A stretch of 64,000 bases of DNA from Devosia riboflavina. GTDB lineage: Bacteria > Pseudomonadota > Alphaproteobacteria > Rhizobiales > Devosiaceae. Location of the stretch: NCBI RefSeq assembly GCF_000743575.1, contig NZ_JQGC01000009.1, forward strand, positions 62,001 to 126,000, read 5' to 3'. Below the pieces are notes generated by a model. It was not told the DNA's origin and ran no database searches. It was given only the letters and a program-made list of their open reading frames with translations. Positions within the stretch are counted from its first letter, which is position 1, and each line of letters starts with the position of its first letter. Positions 6,930 to 15,491 of this stretch are shown piece by piece. A program made the translations under genes and the position numbers.

Positions 6930-7202
6930 CTATGCCTCCACGGCAGGAGGTAGGGCAAGGATCGGGTAAACAAGGTCGTTGAGAGTGATCTGGTCTTCGA
7001 TGGAGAGAGCGGCGATGACGCCCACCGGTACGCCGGCCAGACTGGCGTTTATAGCTCGGGTCTTTTCGGCCGCGTCGGTGATTGGCTCAACCGTCAGCAC
7101 ATCGACCAAGTTGACCGGCCTTACAAAGGTCAAGCGGCGGTAAGTGTTGCCCTCAAACTCGACGGGCGATGATGGGCTGAAAACAATTGGGAATTCGACC
7201 AC
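6930..7202 (-). CDS. Phage tail assembly chaperone (E/41/14 type)
   Basis: The start is the GTG at 7202, with AAAGGAGG 5 bases upstream, giving 90 residues beginning MVEFPIVFSP. The pattern LTFVRPVNLVDVL, then INASLAGVPVGVIAALSIED and LNDLVYPIL, matches small chaperones that bind the tape measure protein during tail assembly. It sits directly before the tape measure gene, as expected. A terminator-like hairpin precedes it. No frameshift extension is evident. Confidence 0.68.
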   Translation of the reverse strand: MVEFPIVFSPSSPVEFEGNTYRRLTFVRPVNLVDVLTVEPITDAAEKTRAINASLAGVPVGVIAALSIEDQITLNDLVYPILALPPAVEA

Positions 7203-7221
7203 GCGGGCCTCCTTTGGATAT

Positions 7222-7244
7222 GAAAAAGCCCGCGCGAGGCGGGC
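7222..7244 (-). terminator. Intrinsic terminator inside the tail operon, copy 1
   Basis: On the minus strand GCCCGC-5 nt-GCGGGC is followed by TTTTT. It lies between the DUF4815 gene and the tail chaperone gene, so the two genes can only be co-expressed if polymerase reads through. A 32-bp block containing it (7217-7248) is identical to 10461-10492. Confidence 0.65.
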
Positions 7245-7267
7245 TAGAATGGGTAGGATGGCAAAAA

Positions 7268-10200
7268 CTACATTACGCCAGCCCCAAGGTCGGCGACGCG
7301 CGGCCGCGCAGATGCGCCGCCGGTCAAAGTGATCATGAGTTGGATTAGGTCGCCGGAGAGCGTACCCGCCCGATAGTTCTGCTCGACCCATGCGGGGTCA
7401 GGCGAAATCTCGGTGGCGGTCACGGGCAAGTCGACCCACGAACCAGCGTCCAGTTTGTACTTGAGCGCACAAGTCGAACCGCTCGGCAGGGACTGCTTTA
7501 GGTATGCAGAGATGCGATCGGCCGTCGAAAAGTCGAACGCCCGGGTAACGTACGTCGCCTCAGTCTCAATGCGTCCGGCGATCAATTCGACCGGGGCATA
7601 GAGGATGGGCGACATCGTGTTTGTGCCGGTGAGTACGGCGCGCAGTTCGACAGTTTCGGTGATCCACTCATTGAGCTGCAGAACCTGGGAAGGTAGCAGC
7701 CGATAGATGGTGCCGTTGGTGCGCTCGACTTCGAACACCACCGAGCAAGCCGAATTTGGCAAGTCGACTGCGGCGCGAACCTGAAGGTCAGAGCAAGCGA
7801 CCAGCGAGAAGCTGCCTAAATCAACCGTCTTGGTCGTCACGGGGTAGCGTGCTGCGACAAGGTCGAACGTCAGTGCTTCGCCCTGGTGCGCCGACCACGA
7901 ACGCGCGTTCACCGAATCCAGCCTAGGACCGATGGGATACGGATGCGTCGTCACCGGCTTTTGCAATTCGGCGTCGAAACCGCCAAGGGCAGCAATCGAA
8001 ATCGAGTGGTTGCCGTCGTCGGTCTTTATGACGAAGGCGCGATCCCGACCTGCGGGGGTTGTTACAGGCAGGCGATAACGTGCCTGTTTTGGGCCGACGA
8101 CAGCGCCAGTCATGGAAACGAAAGCCTCCGCCTCAAGTCCGACGGTCGGAACGCCGTTCTCCACCGTCACCTGATGGACAAGGATATGGTTCGTGGTGTC
8201 GCCAATTGCGCAGAGATGGAAGTTTACGCCCACCAACTGTCTGGTCGTTGGCAGCATGAAGTTCTGTGCCTGCGGATCGGAGCCGCTTGGCGCCTGCACC
8301 GGCGGTGCGACCCACTGGTTGATCGTCGTGACGCGTCGCATCACATCAACAGCAATCGTGCCCTGCCCTGCAAATAGCGCTTCGGCAATCGTGCCGCCCC
8401 GCCCTACGGCGCGAACCGTCTTTGTTCCAGCCGGAACATTTGGCGGGATCGTGAAGGTGCCGGAGATTTCGCCGTTAGCATCGGCCGCAGCCAACCCGCC
8501 GGGCATAACGTCGATGCCATCGAACGTCAGCTCCTCAAGGATCTCGTTCTCAAAAAAGCCAGAGACGGTGAAGTCCACCGAGCGCTGCCGAAGGAATGGA
8601 AGCGCTTCGTTTCGGCTAGGCGCGGCCTGCTCAGTGCTGACCGATGAAGTCTGCATCGGCCCGCCCCAATTGATGCCGCGCTGGAATTCCAGCGTGACCG
8701 GCGAAGTCCATTGCGTCGTGCGTTCGGTCCAGAAGTCGACGGCCGGTGTCAGGGCGAGGTCGCCCGGAAGCGGAGTGAAATTCTGGTACGGGTTGATCTT
8801 CACGCAGCCGGTCTTCAGCGGCTGAGAAACGATGACCTCTTCGACCCAGTCCAGCATGACCGGTGAAGTCAGCGTGGCGTCGTAGAACGTCGGCTCGATG
8901 GCAAGTTGCAGAATACGGTTGCCGACGGCGCCGGTCTGAGGCACGCCCTGATCGCGGTAATAGTCCGTCTCGAACGGGTCGACGAACATGTTCTTTTTCG
9001 CGGCAGGGTCGCGACGGTCTACTTCGGAACGCATGCGTTCCAATTGCAGCAAACGCTGCATGTCTTCCTGTTGGTTGAGATGGCGGCGCAGCTCGGCCAC
9101 CGTCACCAGTCGCATGCCAGTGCGTTCGCCATCCACGACGATCTCCGGCGTGCCCATCCAAGAGTTGTGGACCTCGCACAGCGGCAGCACGTTGCCAGGC
9201 GGAACTGGCATGACCGGATTGGACCTTGCCGAAACACCGTAGATATAAACCGGCGAACCATTGGGCAGCAGGCCGATGATATCGATCCGCGGCAACTTGT
9301 AGGTATAGGCAATGATGATGTCGCCGCCCGTTGCGCCGCCGGAGACGGTGATGCTCGTGTCGGTGAAGCTATCGGCCGTGACCGAAGCGCGGTAGCGATA
9401 GGTCACCGTATAGCTAGAGCCCGATGCGGGCTCGGCACCGGCTGGCGCCCAATCCACCCCGTTGCCGGTCCGGATGAAGTCGGTATTGGCGACATAGGTT
9501 GTGCCACCCTGCGTCACCGAACTGATCGAAATCACCGACGTGTCGGGAAGTCCGTCAATGCCGTTGGCCAGCACGCCGCGCGTCACTGTGACGGTCTTTT
9601 GCTTCGTCAGAAGGATCGACGTAATGGCGTCGATAGGAAACTGTGCAACCGCCACCGTCTGGCTGGCGCCGCCGGTATAGGTGTGGGTTTCACCCGGCAC
9701 CGCGCCAACATCCCAATCCTCGGTCTCGGAAATGCGCAGCGCTGCATGCCGGACATTCTTGCGCCCGGAAATGTTAGCCTCGCCTTCCTCGATCGAGAAG
9801 TGCTGTGCACCGGCATTGGCGCCAAGAGCAGTCACCCGGTTGCCCGAAACAATGTAGTGGCCATGCGGCGCGTCATAGATCGCCAGCGCCTGCATAATGC
9901 CGTTCAGCGCGGGCGGCGGGGTCTGATCGAGAATTGTGCCGTCCTGAAGGACGTAGACCTGATGGAACTCGCCCTCACCGTCGTCATCGCCAAGAGCCCA
10001 TGCGATGGTAGCGACTTCACGCGCGGCGCCATCCTCACCTTCGGCCAGTGAGCCGGGCAGCAGACCGCGCAGTGTCGGGTCGTCCTCGCCGGTCACATAT
10101 GACCGAACAAGACGCACGCCGATTTCGACGCGGCCGGTCATGGCAACATCAGTAAGCGTAGCCTCTGCAACGGGGAACACATCACCCGCCACGACAATCT

Positions 10201-10447
10201 TGCCGGCGGTCAGGATGACCGTGCCAGTGCCAATGTCCACGACCGCATCAGCACCTTCGAACCGATCACCGTCCTTTGCCACGAGGCGGCCAAGGCGGTT
10301 CTGCCGATTACGCATGATGTCTTGCAGGTCGTTGAGCTCGCGGCCCTGAATGAGTGCACGGCGGCCGTGAAAAACGACGGACTGTTGCTCTTGGCCGTTG
10401 GTACTCTGGAATGAGTCCGGCAAGCCGCTGGGGTGCTCGAAAGCCAT
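7268..10447 (-). CDS. Large phage tail/tip protein with DUF4815 region
   Basis: The 1059-residue protein begins with an N-terminal region that fits DUF4815 phage structural proteins: FHGRRALIQGRELNDLQDI, then LVRSYVTGEDDPTLRGLLP, and near residue 490 the NMFVDPFETDYYRDQG segment. Beta-rich repeats follow. Proteins of this type are large virion components, probably at the tail tip or as fibres. The ATG at 10447 has AGGAGC upstream; a TTG one codon earlier is ignored. It is the first gene of the leftward tail operon. Confidence 0.7.
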   Translation of the reverse strand: MAFEHPSGLPDSFQSTNGQEQQSVVFHGRRALIQGRELNDLQDIMRNRQNRLGRLVAKDGDRFEGADAVVDIGTGTVILTAGKIVVAGDVFPVAEATLTDVAMTGRVEIGVRLVRSYVTGEDDPTLRGLLPGSLAEGEDGAAREVATIAWALGDDDGEGEFHQVYVLQDGTILDQTPPPALNGIMQALAIYDAPHGHYIVSGNRVTALGANAGAQHFSIEEGEANISGRKNVRHAALRISETEDWDVGAVPGETHTYTGGASQTVAVAQFPIDAITSILLTKQKTVTVTRGVLANGIDGLPDTSVISISSVTQGGTTYVANTDFIRTGNGVDWAPAGAEPASGSSYTVTYRYRASVTADSFTDTSITVSGGATGGDIIIAYTYKLPRIDIIGLLPNGSPVYIYGVSARSNPVMPVPPGNVLPLCEVHNSWMGTPEIVVDGERTGMRLVTVAELRRHLNQQEDMQRLLQLERMRSEVDRRDPAAKKNMFVDPFETDYYRDQGVPQTGAVGNRILQLAIEPTFYDATLTSPVMLDWVEEVIVSQPLKTGCVKINPYQNFTPLPGDLALTPAVDFWTERTTQWTSPVTLEFQRGINWGGPMQTSSVSTEQAAPSRNEALPFLRQRSVDFTVSGFFENEILEELTFDGIDVMPGGLAAADANGEISGTFTIPPNVPAGTKTVRAVGRGGTIAEALFAGQGTIAVDVMRRVTTINQWVAPPVQAPSGSDPQAQNFMLPTTRQLVGVNFHLCAIGDTTNHILVHQVTVENGVPTVGLEAEAFVSMTGAVVGPKQARYRLPVTTPAGRDRAFVIKTDDGNHSISIAALGGFDAELQKPVTTHPYPIGPRLDSVNARSWSAHQGEALTFDLVAARYPVTTKTVDLGSFSLVACSDLQVRAAVDLPNSACSVVFEVERTNGTIYRLLPSQVLQLNEWITETVELRAVLTGTNTMSPILYAPVELIAGRIETEATYVTRAFDFSTADRISAYLKQSLPSGSTCALKYKLDAGSWVDLPVTATEISPDPAWVEQNYRAGTLSGDLIQLMITLTGGASARPRVADLGAGVM

Positions 10448-10465
10448 CAAAGCTCCTATCGATAT

Positions 10466-10488
10466 GAAAAAGCCCGCGCGAGGCGGGC
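10466..10488 (-). terminator. Intrinsic terminator upstream of the tail operon, copy 2
   Basis: Same GCCCGC/GCGGGC hairpin and TTTTT tract as 7222-7244, within an identical 32-bp block. It lies 18 bases before the start codon of the first tail gene, so any promoter further upstream must overcome it. Confidence 0.65.
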
Positions 10489-10591
10489 TAGATGGTGACT
10501 AGGGGTGAAGGGTTGCGGCGTGCGCGCGAACAGTGATCGCGCTGACGCACACGGGGCTTTCGTCATTGCCCCTCACTTTGCCGGTCCAGTC

Positions 10592-10615
10592 AAGAAAAGC
10601 CCAAGCAGCTCGGGC
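10592..10615 (-). terminator. Second leftward terminator upstream of the tail operon
   Basis: On the minus strand GCCCGAG-CTG-CTTGGGC forms a 7-bp stem (one G-T pair) followed by TTTTCTT. With 10466-10488 it makes two tandem terminators between the conserved upstream element and the first tail gene. Confidence 0.55.
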
Positions 10616-10630
10616 CTCTCAGCCATAGTC

Positions 10631-10731
10631 ACCGGCGAAAGCGAAATGCATTTAAAAAATGCTGTACCTAGACAAAACTCGCGGCAGCGCTCCCGCAGGG
10701 TGTCGGGAGGGGCCAGAAACCCAATCCGGGG
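10631..10731. repeat. Composite repeat element A
   Basis: The first 35 bp (10631-10665) recur exactly as the reverse complement of 16826-16860 and contain the 15-bp palindrome GCATTTAAAAAATGC. The remaining part (10679-10731) matches 16633-16687 in the same orientation with few differences, including CCCGCAGGGTGTCGGGAGGG. Element A therefore joins sequences that are separate and facing each other at 16.6-16.9 kb. It lies about 230 bp upstream of the tail operon. Confidence 0.65.
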
Positions 10732-10827
10732 TCGACAAAAACGCGGGTGACCTGAGCTTTACTTTTGGTTTGTGCTTGCCACTCGTCTGGATTTGCTGAA
10801 CATCAATTGTAGCTTTGGGAGTGACTT

Positions 10828-11499
10828 ATGCCGTTCATAGTGAAGGATTGCGTGCGCTGCGGCGTCAAAAACATCCAGATGATTGTGGTAGGTCAGATTT
10901 CCCATGAGCCTAACGAATGGGAAGTCAGCGCCGCTTGTACCGACTGCAAGCAACTCAGCATCTGGTTATGGCGAAGCAGGAGCGGAGCTGAGCCAATGAA
11001 AATTGGCGGCAATCTAGAGAAGACGGACTATCCTGCCGATGTACGAGGCCCCGTTCGCATAGCCACCGTTGCGGTCGACCTATCTGAACATATTCCAGCA
11101 CGAATTGCTGACTTGTTCCGCGAGGCGAATGAATGCCGTCAGATGACTTGGTATGAGGCAGCTGGCGCGATTTACCGCAAGACGGTGGATGTGGCGACGA
11201 AGCACATCTACGCCACCGATCAGCGACTGGCCGACAAAAAACCAGCTGACGCGCTGCGAGTGAGGATCAAGTCACTCGGCGAAATGAAAATATTGGAAGC
11301 AGACATTGTTGAACTGGCCGACGTAGCAGCGCTCGACGGGAATGATGCCGCACATGACGTCGATCCATACACAGCGGAAGAGGCTGAGGCTTTGGAAGAT
11401 ATCACGATGGACCTGCTGGACAGGCTCTTCGTTAGGCCAGCTCGTTTTGCAGCGGTGAAAGCCAAGCAGATTGCTTCGGGTCAGAGGAAGCCTGACTGA
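10828..11499 (+). CDS. DUF4145-domain protein
   Basis: The 223-residue protein starts with a zinc-ribbon-like pair (CVRC at 8-11, CTDC at about 39-42). A helical region typical of DUF4145 follows: ADLFREANECRQMTWYEAAG, AIYRKTVDVATKHI and DGNDAAHDVDPYTAEEAEAL. DUF4145 occurs alone or fused to restriction and abortive-infection proteins; its biochemical role is unclear. Placed on the plus strand between leftward phage operons, it is probably an accessory gene of the element. Confidence 0.7.
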   Translation: MPFIVKDCVRCGVKNIQMIVVGQISHEPNEWEVSAACTDCKQLSIWLWRSRSGAEPMKIGGNLEKTDYPADVRGPVRIATVAVDLSEHIPARIADLFREANECRQMTWYEAAGAIYRKTVDVATKHIYATDQRLADKKPADALRVRIKSLGEMKILEADIVELADVAALDGNDAAHDVDPYTAEEAEALEDITMDLLDRLFVRPARFAAVKAKQIASGQRKPD

Positions 11500-11500
11500 C

Positions 11501-11519
11501 CCTCAACATTTAATTGAGG
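11501..11519 (+). terminator. Weak hairpin after the DUF4145 gene
   Basis: CCTCAA/TTGAGG with a 7-nt loop lies just past the stop codon. It has no T tract, so terminator function is doubtful. Confidence 0.3.
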
Positions 11520-11637
11520 AAATGCGCAAACAGGCGGTACACGAAATCGCTTGGCCGGCGACTCTCGACTTACCCCTTCCTGGCCTAGACTCGATCAGGC
11601 CGCATGATCTACTCTTTGTGATCTAAGCGAGGGTAAC

Positions 11638-11793
11638 ATGAGCGAAACCGACAAGCCGACAACGAAGCGCGTCTTCATCAGGGATAGTTATACACCGACC
11701 GTTGAGGAGAAGGGCAGCCTGACGCCCAAGGTTGAGCCGGTTAGGACTACGAGCCAGGGCGACAGCCCGCCACCTGCCCCTGACAAGGATTAG
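11638..11793 (+). CDS. Small basic protein, 51 residues
   Basis: Reads MSETDKPTTKRVFIRDSYTP and ends PPPAPDKD. GAGGGT precedes the ATG. It is rich in Thr, Pro and charged residues and is probably disordered. Its last four bases overlap the end of the convergent membrane-protein gene. No family is recognised. Confidence 0.5.
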   Translation: MSETDKPTTKRVFIRDSYTPTVEEKGSLTPKVEPVRTTSQGDSPPPAPDKD

Positions 11794-12422
11794 GCCGTCT
11801 TGGGTCGCCTTCTGTAGTCGACGCGGACTATCTGGGAGGCTGGAATGTATGTGGCCTCATAGCCCCATTCGGGATGGTAGGCGGAGTTGGTTTCGACCCA
11901 TGGTTGTTTCGGCTTTTTCGTATGTGTGACGTACATAACTATGTCGCCGGCGCCGCCCAGCACGCACGGGCCGTTCGGAGCTGACCCGAACTCCCGAAGA
12001 TCATCGCACTTGAGCCAGGTGTCGTCAGTCAGCTTGACGTGTAGCTGGCGGCCCCAAACATCCGTCACGCTGAACATATTCAGCCAGGCGCTAGGAAGTT
12101 CGTCGGTGTGACTTACATCGTTCTGCCGGAGCATTTTGGTCAGCCATTTTCTACCCCGTTTACTCCACCATGCGCCAATAAATGCAGCAGATGCAAATGC
12201 GATTAGGGGAGCCAGAACCGACCCAAGCCAGTGCCCTGCGAAGGTCATAAGGGTCACTAGGTAAGACAAGGTAGAGAAAAAGCCAAAAACCAACGTAGAG
12301 AACGTGATGTCGATCGTCTTGTGGTGCTCACGAAGGCCAACGTTCGCAACGTAGTAGCCGGAATACCCTGAAGCCAATGTGATCAAAGTGAGCCACGGCA
12401 AACTCACCAAATCGAAATCCAT
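11790..12422 (-). CDS. Membrane protein with soluble C-terminal domain
   Basis: The 210-residue protein has hydrophobic segments near residues 8-28, 42-62 and 66-85, then a soluble part containing WGRQLHVKLTDDTWLKCDDL and ATYIPASQIVRVDYR. The layout (N-terminal membrane helices, then a small beta domain ending in an AS.I..V pattern) resembles DUF6338-like proteins, but this is a weak impression. Convergent with the 51-residue gene; probably accessory cargo. Confidence 0.6.
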   Translation of the reverse strand: MDFDLVSLPWLTLITLASGYSGYYVANVGLREHHKTIDITFSTLVFGFFSTLSYLVTLMTFAGHWLGSVLAPLIAFASAAFIGAWWSKRGRKWLTKMLRQNDVSHTDELPSAWLNMFSVTDVWGRQLHVKLTDDTWLKCDDLREFGSAPNGPCVLGGAGDIVMYVTHTKKPKQPWVETNSAYHPEWGYEATYIPASQIVRVDYRRRPKTA

Positions 12423-12586
12423 GACGAGGTCTCCTAGGGCAGAGGGCAGGGCTTCACGCGTTTAGCCGCAACACGGCACGATCTTAACGTACAAATCACG
12501 CCATCGCGACCGTCGTTGAACTTCGCACAACCATGCCATCAACCACTCAATCCGGTGCGCGGTCCGTCCATAACGCTGGCATAAGC

Positions 12587-12619
12587 AAGGCCCTTGGTGC
12601 ATAGCAGCGAGGGGGCCTT
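12587..12619 (-). terminator. Hairpin after the leftward operon
   Basis: On the minus strand AAGGCCC...GGGCCTT closes a loop of about 19 nt and is followed by GCTT. It lies 47 bases past the end of the 12666-13346 gene and could end that operon. Confidence 0.4.
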
Positions 12620-12665
12620 TGCGTGGACGCTCCGGCCATCTGCGCTATGCCGGCTTGCCCACGGG

Positions 12666-13346
12666 CTACTCCTCCGGCGTCCAACGAAGGCCCACATCCA
12701 TTTGTCGCTTAGCATGTGACGATGGGTGAGCCTTATCGGAAAGGACATAACCTTTGGTGTGCGTGGTCCATCGTCCAGCATCGCCAAACCCGCCGAAGTC
12801 TTCGACCGGCGGCAGGCTCACAGCCTCATAAAAGGGCGACGTGGTGGCAAACTCGTCAAACCAACCGAGGCGTGCTCCAACAGGATCGATAAGGGTCGAT
12901 TCATCTGGATCAGAGATCCAGTCATCATTCCAAGCGAGTGCGGCGGCGTCGGCGGCCTTCGCCATGCGGGCAAGCTCTACAATTTTCCGAGCCAGGCTCG
13001 GATACTCAGCCTCGATCCTCGCAACGGCGGCTTCGACCGCCTGTTGCGCGTCAGCACGAAGGGCTGCGAAATTCGCTTTCCTTTCGGCGATTTCGGCATC
13101 GACACGACGTCTATCAATTTCCTCAATCATGACATGGCCGCGCTCGAGATTAACGCGAGCTACATCAACCTGGCGCTCAGCGTCGAGGACGTTCTCGACG
13201 CTACCGTCGAGCAACGCCGCGGCACGCCTGTTGCGTGCTGCAGCGAGAGACGCCTCAAGCGTGGCAATATCGACCTCCGCAGCCAGCGCGCCGATTTCCG
13301 TTGATGTTCTGGCTAGGCCAAGGAGACCCTTGAGTTTTTCAAGCAT
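12666..13346 (-). CDS. Coiled-coil phage protein of unknown function
   Basis: The 226-residue protein begins MLEKLKGLLGLARTSTEIGA. It has a long predicted coiled coil (about residues 20-130, heptad-rich Ala/Leu/Glu/Arg, for example RKANFAALRADAQQAVEAAV), then a tail region with WISDPDESTLIDPVGARLGW. The ATG at 13346 overlaps the preceding stop by eight bases. It is the last gene of a tightly coupled five-gene unit from the prohead-protease-like gene. Confidence 0.6.
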   Translation of the reverse strand: MLEKLKGLLGLARTSTEIGALAAEVDIATLEASLAAARNRRAAALLDGSVENVLDAERQVDVARVNLERGHVMIEEIDRRRVDAEIAERKANFAALRADAQQAVEAAVARIEAEYPSLARKIVELARMAKAADAAALAWNDDWISDPDESTLIDPVGARLGWFDEFATTSPFYEAVSLPPVEDFGGFGDAGRWTTHTKGYVLSDKAHPSSHAKRQMDVGLRWTPEE

Positions 13347-13965
13347 GTGCGGTTCTTCCAAAAGGTACAAAGGCATCAATGATCTCTCGGGCATCAGTGC
13401 CGAGGATGGACCGGCGGTCGACTAGCTCGGTGGCTAGGGCCGCGATGGCCGCGCGGATATTGGGACGCGCGACCATTTCGTTGGCTCGGGCTTCACCCTC
13501 GCGGAACACTTCGCGCCGGTCGCGACCGTCCAGGTCGGCGCTAGCGGTGGCGTGAAGGGCGGCGCGGCATTCGTCGCAACCTCCGAATTGCGCCGCATCA
13601 ACGCGCTCGAAAAACTCATCCAGTTCTGCTTCCTGCAACGTGCCAACGGCGCGAGAATAAGCGCGCTGCGCGGCAGGCCCGGCCAGAAGCATGGCGATGG
13701 CGGCTACGCCCGATAGCGGGTCAGTTCCGATCACAGAGGCTTGGCCATCAAGCTCAATGCGCTGGTGAGCCGCGCCAAAGGCGTGCGCGACGACGGCGTG
13801 ACCGCCCTCATGCCAGGCCGTGTCTTCGCTGCCGGTCGGTGGCTCGGCAAGCGCTGCCAGAACCGGCGATTCCGAGCCATTCCAGAAGCGTTCCCGCGGC
13901 GCGGTCTCCGTTGACACGACGGCACCAGCAGGGCGTCTACAACATGCTCGCAATGTGCAAGTCAT
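13339..13965 (-). CDS. HEGGH metalloprotease-like protein (M41-like)
   Basis: The 208-residue protein contains TAWHEGGHAVVAHAFG, an HExxH zinc motif in the context HE.GHA.VA used by the FtsH/M41 peptidase domain. LLAGPAAQRAYSRAVGT and EAELDEFF follow, where a third acidic ligand could lie. There is no AAA domain. The ATG at 13965 gives an ATGA overlap with the MerR-like gene upstream. Stand-alone M41-like domains are found in phages and their substrates are unknown. Confidence 0.62.
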   Translation of the reverse strand: MTCTLRACCRRPAGAVVSTETAPRERFWNGSESPVLAALAEPPTGSEDTAWHEGGHAVVAHAFGAAHQRIELDGQASVIGTDPLSGVAAIAMLLAGPAAQRAYSRAVGTLQEAELDEFFERVDAAQFGGCDECRAALHATASADLDGRDRREVFREGEARANEMVARPNIRAAIAALATELVDRRSILGTDAREIIDAFVPFGRTAHA

Positions 13966-14396
13966 CGGCCGCCTCGTGCCGCTGCGCGTGCGGCAATATC
14001 GGTCCAGATCATTCCGATTGGGATGCTGATCGTCGACCGAGACTGGCCGGGCACGGACCAAGAGGTCCGGTCATTGGCGATGCCTGAGCCGGCCGGCGGC
14101 GCGATCTGCGCAAGCTGTGCCGGCGTCCCGGTAAGGACGGCATCGCTTTCGGGAGCCCGATGCATGACAATCGCACCGATGCGCGCGGCAAGAGGAGTAG
14201 GAAAGGCCATGCGAACTAGGTCTCGAGCGACGGCAAATCCGGCTATATCGCGCGTGGAGTAGCGGACGGCATACCCGTCCTTGGTTCCGAAAAAGCGATT
14301 GAATCCGCAGTGGTGCCAATGCCGAATGCGGGCTTCGCGCTCGCCGACCAGCTCGGCAACGTCCGAAGAGGTGAATTGTGGTTCATCCAGCGTCAT
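13962..14396 (-). CDS. MerR-like DNA-binding protein
   Basis: The 144-residue product opens with a MerR-type winged helix: FTSSDVAELVGEREARIRHW, then YSTRDIAGFAVARDLVR. The C-terminal half (VLTGTPAQLAQIAPP onward) is not recognised. It is coupled to both neighbours by four-base overlaps. It may regulate its own operon or the linked metalloprotease-like gene. Confidence 0.6.
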   Translation of the reverse strand: MTLDEPQFTSSDVAELVGEREARIRHWHHCGFNRFFGTKDGYAVRYSTRDIAGFAVARDLVRMAFPTPLAARIGAIVMHRAPESDAVLTGTPAQLAQIAPPAGSGIANDRTSWSVPGQSRSTISIPIGMIWTDIAARAAARGGR

Positions 14397-14677
14397 GTCG
14401 ACCTCGTCACATAGAATGGATCGGCTGCATCGGCGCGAGCCAACGTGCGGTCGCGGCGGACAAGCCGCCCGCCGCGGTCGGCGATTTGATCGAGCTCGAA
14501 TTCAGCTGCGTCGGTGATTTCCAGTCGCGTGGCGCCGAGGCGTTCCGCACATCCGCCGATAGTATCGGGCAGTACGGCCAGGAGACGCGGCGCGAGTTCC
14601 TGCAACCGACCCAGCGGGGTCGACAGATTTTGGGCGCGAATGATCATGCGGTCATTGATTTGTGTGCTGTCGATCAT
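14393..14677 (-). CDS. Hypothetical phage protein, 94 residues
   Basis: Begins MIDSTQINDRMIIRAQNLST at the ATG at 14677, with GAGGAG upstream, and overlaps the protease-like gene's stop by one base (TGATG). It is mostly helical and charged (FELDQIADRGGRLVRRDRTL). The position after a prohead-protease-like gene would suit a head-completion or scaffold part, but nothing in the sequence shows this. Confidence 0.55.
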   Translation of the reverse strand: MIDSTQINDRMIIRAQNLSTPLGRLQELAPRLLAVLPDTIGGCAERLGATRLEITDAAEFELDQIADRGGRLVRRDRTLARADAADPFYVTRST

Positions 14678-15348
14678 CAAGTCTCCTCGACCATTGGCCA
14701 GAATTCATCGGGAATGAATGCAGGAGTGCGGCCCATCTGGCACACCTCCTCTGGCGTTGCCCTGCGAAGGCACAGTGCTAATCCGACTTCGTCTTGGCGC
14801 CGCTGCATCCTTGCGCGTGCGGCCTCTGGGCTGTCATCGCGGCCAAAGCCACGAAATCGAGAGCCAGCGTCTGCTGGGATCGGAACCGCGGAAATCTCCA
14901 GCGGTTCCCAATCGATTGCCGTCCGCGTTTCTTCAGCGCCGCCGGTTCCTGCCGACGTTTGGATGGCGTGCGTCCTGTAGCCCACTGAGATATGGCGGAT
15001 AATTCCGTCGGCGATCTTGCCGACTATCTCGGCATCGTCCTCGGACCGGGAAAGCTGGATCGTCGCTATGCCGACCCCATTCTCAATGCGGGCTGTGCCG
15101 GGCACTACCGAACCGAGAACTGATGCGAGACGTCGGTCGTCGTGTGCGTCGAGCAAGGGGGCGCCGGCATTCAGCCGATCAAGCCGCACATGGCCAGGCG
15201 CCAGGGATAAAACTTCATCGAACAAGGTATCGGTTAGATAATCCCGACGGCGCACCGCTGCGCCCGTTGTCCAGACCACCTCGACGGTGTTTTTGTCGGC
15301 GTCAAATGTCGCTGGCCGCAGGTCGGCAGCGCGAACGTGTTTGTCCAT
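14677..15348 (-). CDS. Prohead-protease-like protein (HK97/S78 type)
   Basis: The 223-residue reading from the ATG at 15348 has the layout of HK97-type prohead proteases. GAPLLDAHDDRRLASVLG carries the candidate catalytic His, IIRHISVGYRTH the candidate Ser, and WEPLEISAVPIPADAGS is the usual late motif. These enzymes trim scaffold and capsid during head maturation. No capsid gene is recognisable nearby, which is odd. An intrinsic terminator lies just upstream. Confidence 0.68.
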   Translation of the reverse strand: MDKHVRAADLRPATFDADKNTVEVVWTTGAAVRRRDYLTDTLFDEVLSLAPGHVRLDRLNAGAPLLDAHDDRRLASVLGSVVPGTARIENGVGIATIQLSRSEDDAEIVGKIADGIIRHISVGYRTHAIQTSAGTGGAEETRTAIDWEPLEISAVPIPADAGSRFRGFGRDDSPEAARARMQRRQDEVGLALCLRRATPEEVCQMGRTPAFIPDEFWPMVEET

Positions 15349-15380
15349 TTTTGTTTTCCAGGAACCAGAAATGTTGGGGC

Positions 15381-15409
15381 AAAAGAAAAGGCCCCGCCGA
15401 AGCGGAGCC
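15381..15409 (-). terminator. Intrinsic terminator before the protease-like gene
   Basis: On the minus strand GGCTCCGC-TTCG-GCGGGGCC is followed by TTTTCTTTT, a very regular terminator with a stable tetraloop. It sits between the 15492-16382 gene and the rest of the leftward operon. Confidence 0.7.
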
Positions 15410-15491
15410 GAGTGTGGGCACCTGTGGGTGCCGCCCAAGGGTGCAGGAAAGCGATAGTCGCCCCTGTTACTGTGTAGGCGTCAGCCGCATT

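Larger units (their letters stand above)
10448..10827. other. Non-coding control region between tail operon and DUF4145 gene
   Basis: This 380-bp stretch has no credible gene. It contains two leftward intrinsic terminators (10466-10488 and 10592-10615) and a composite element (10631-10731) that shares parts with 16633-16687 and 16794-16860. Frames reading through it change with the repeat copies and look like shadows. Confidence 0.55.

Noticed and set aside
10505..10750. Plus-strand frame containing GESEMHLKNAVPRQ
   Set aside because: It translates repeat element A; a related frame appears at 16357-17007 on the other strand only because of element C. Terminators cross it and no ribosome binding site is present.
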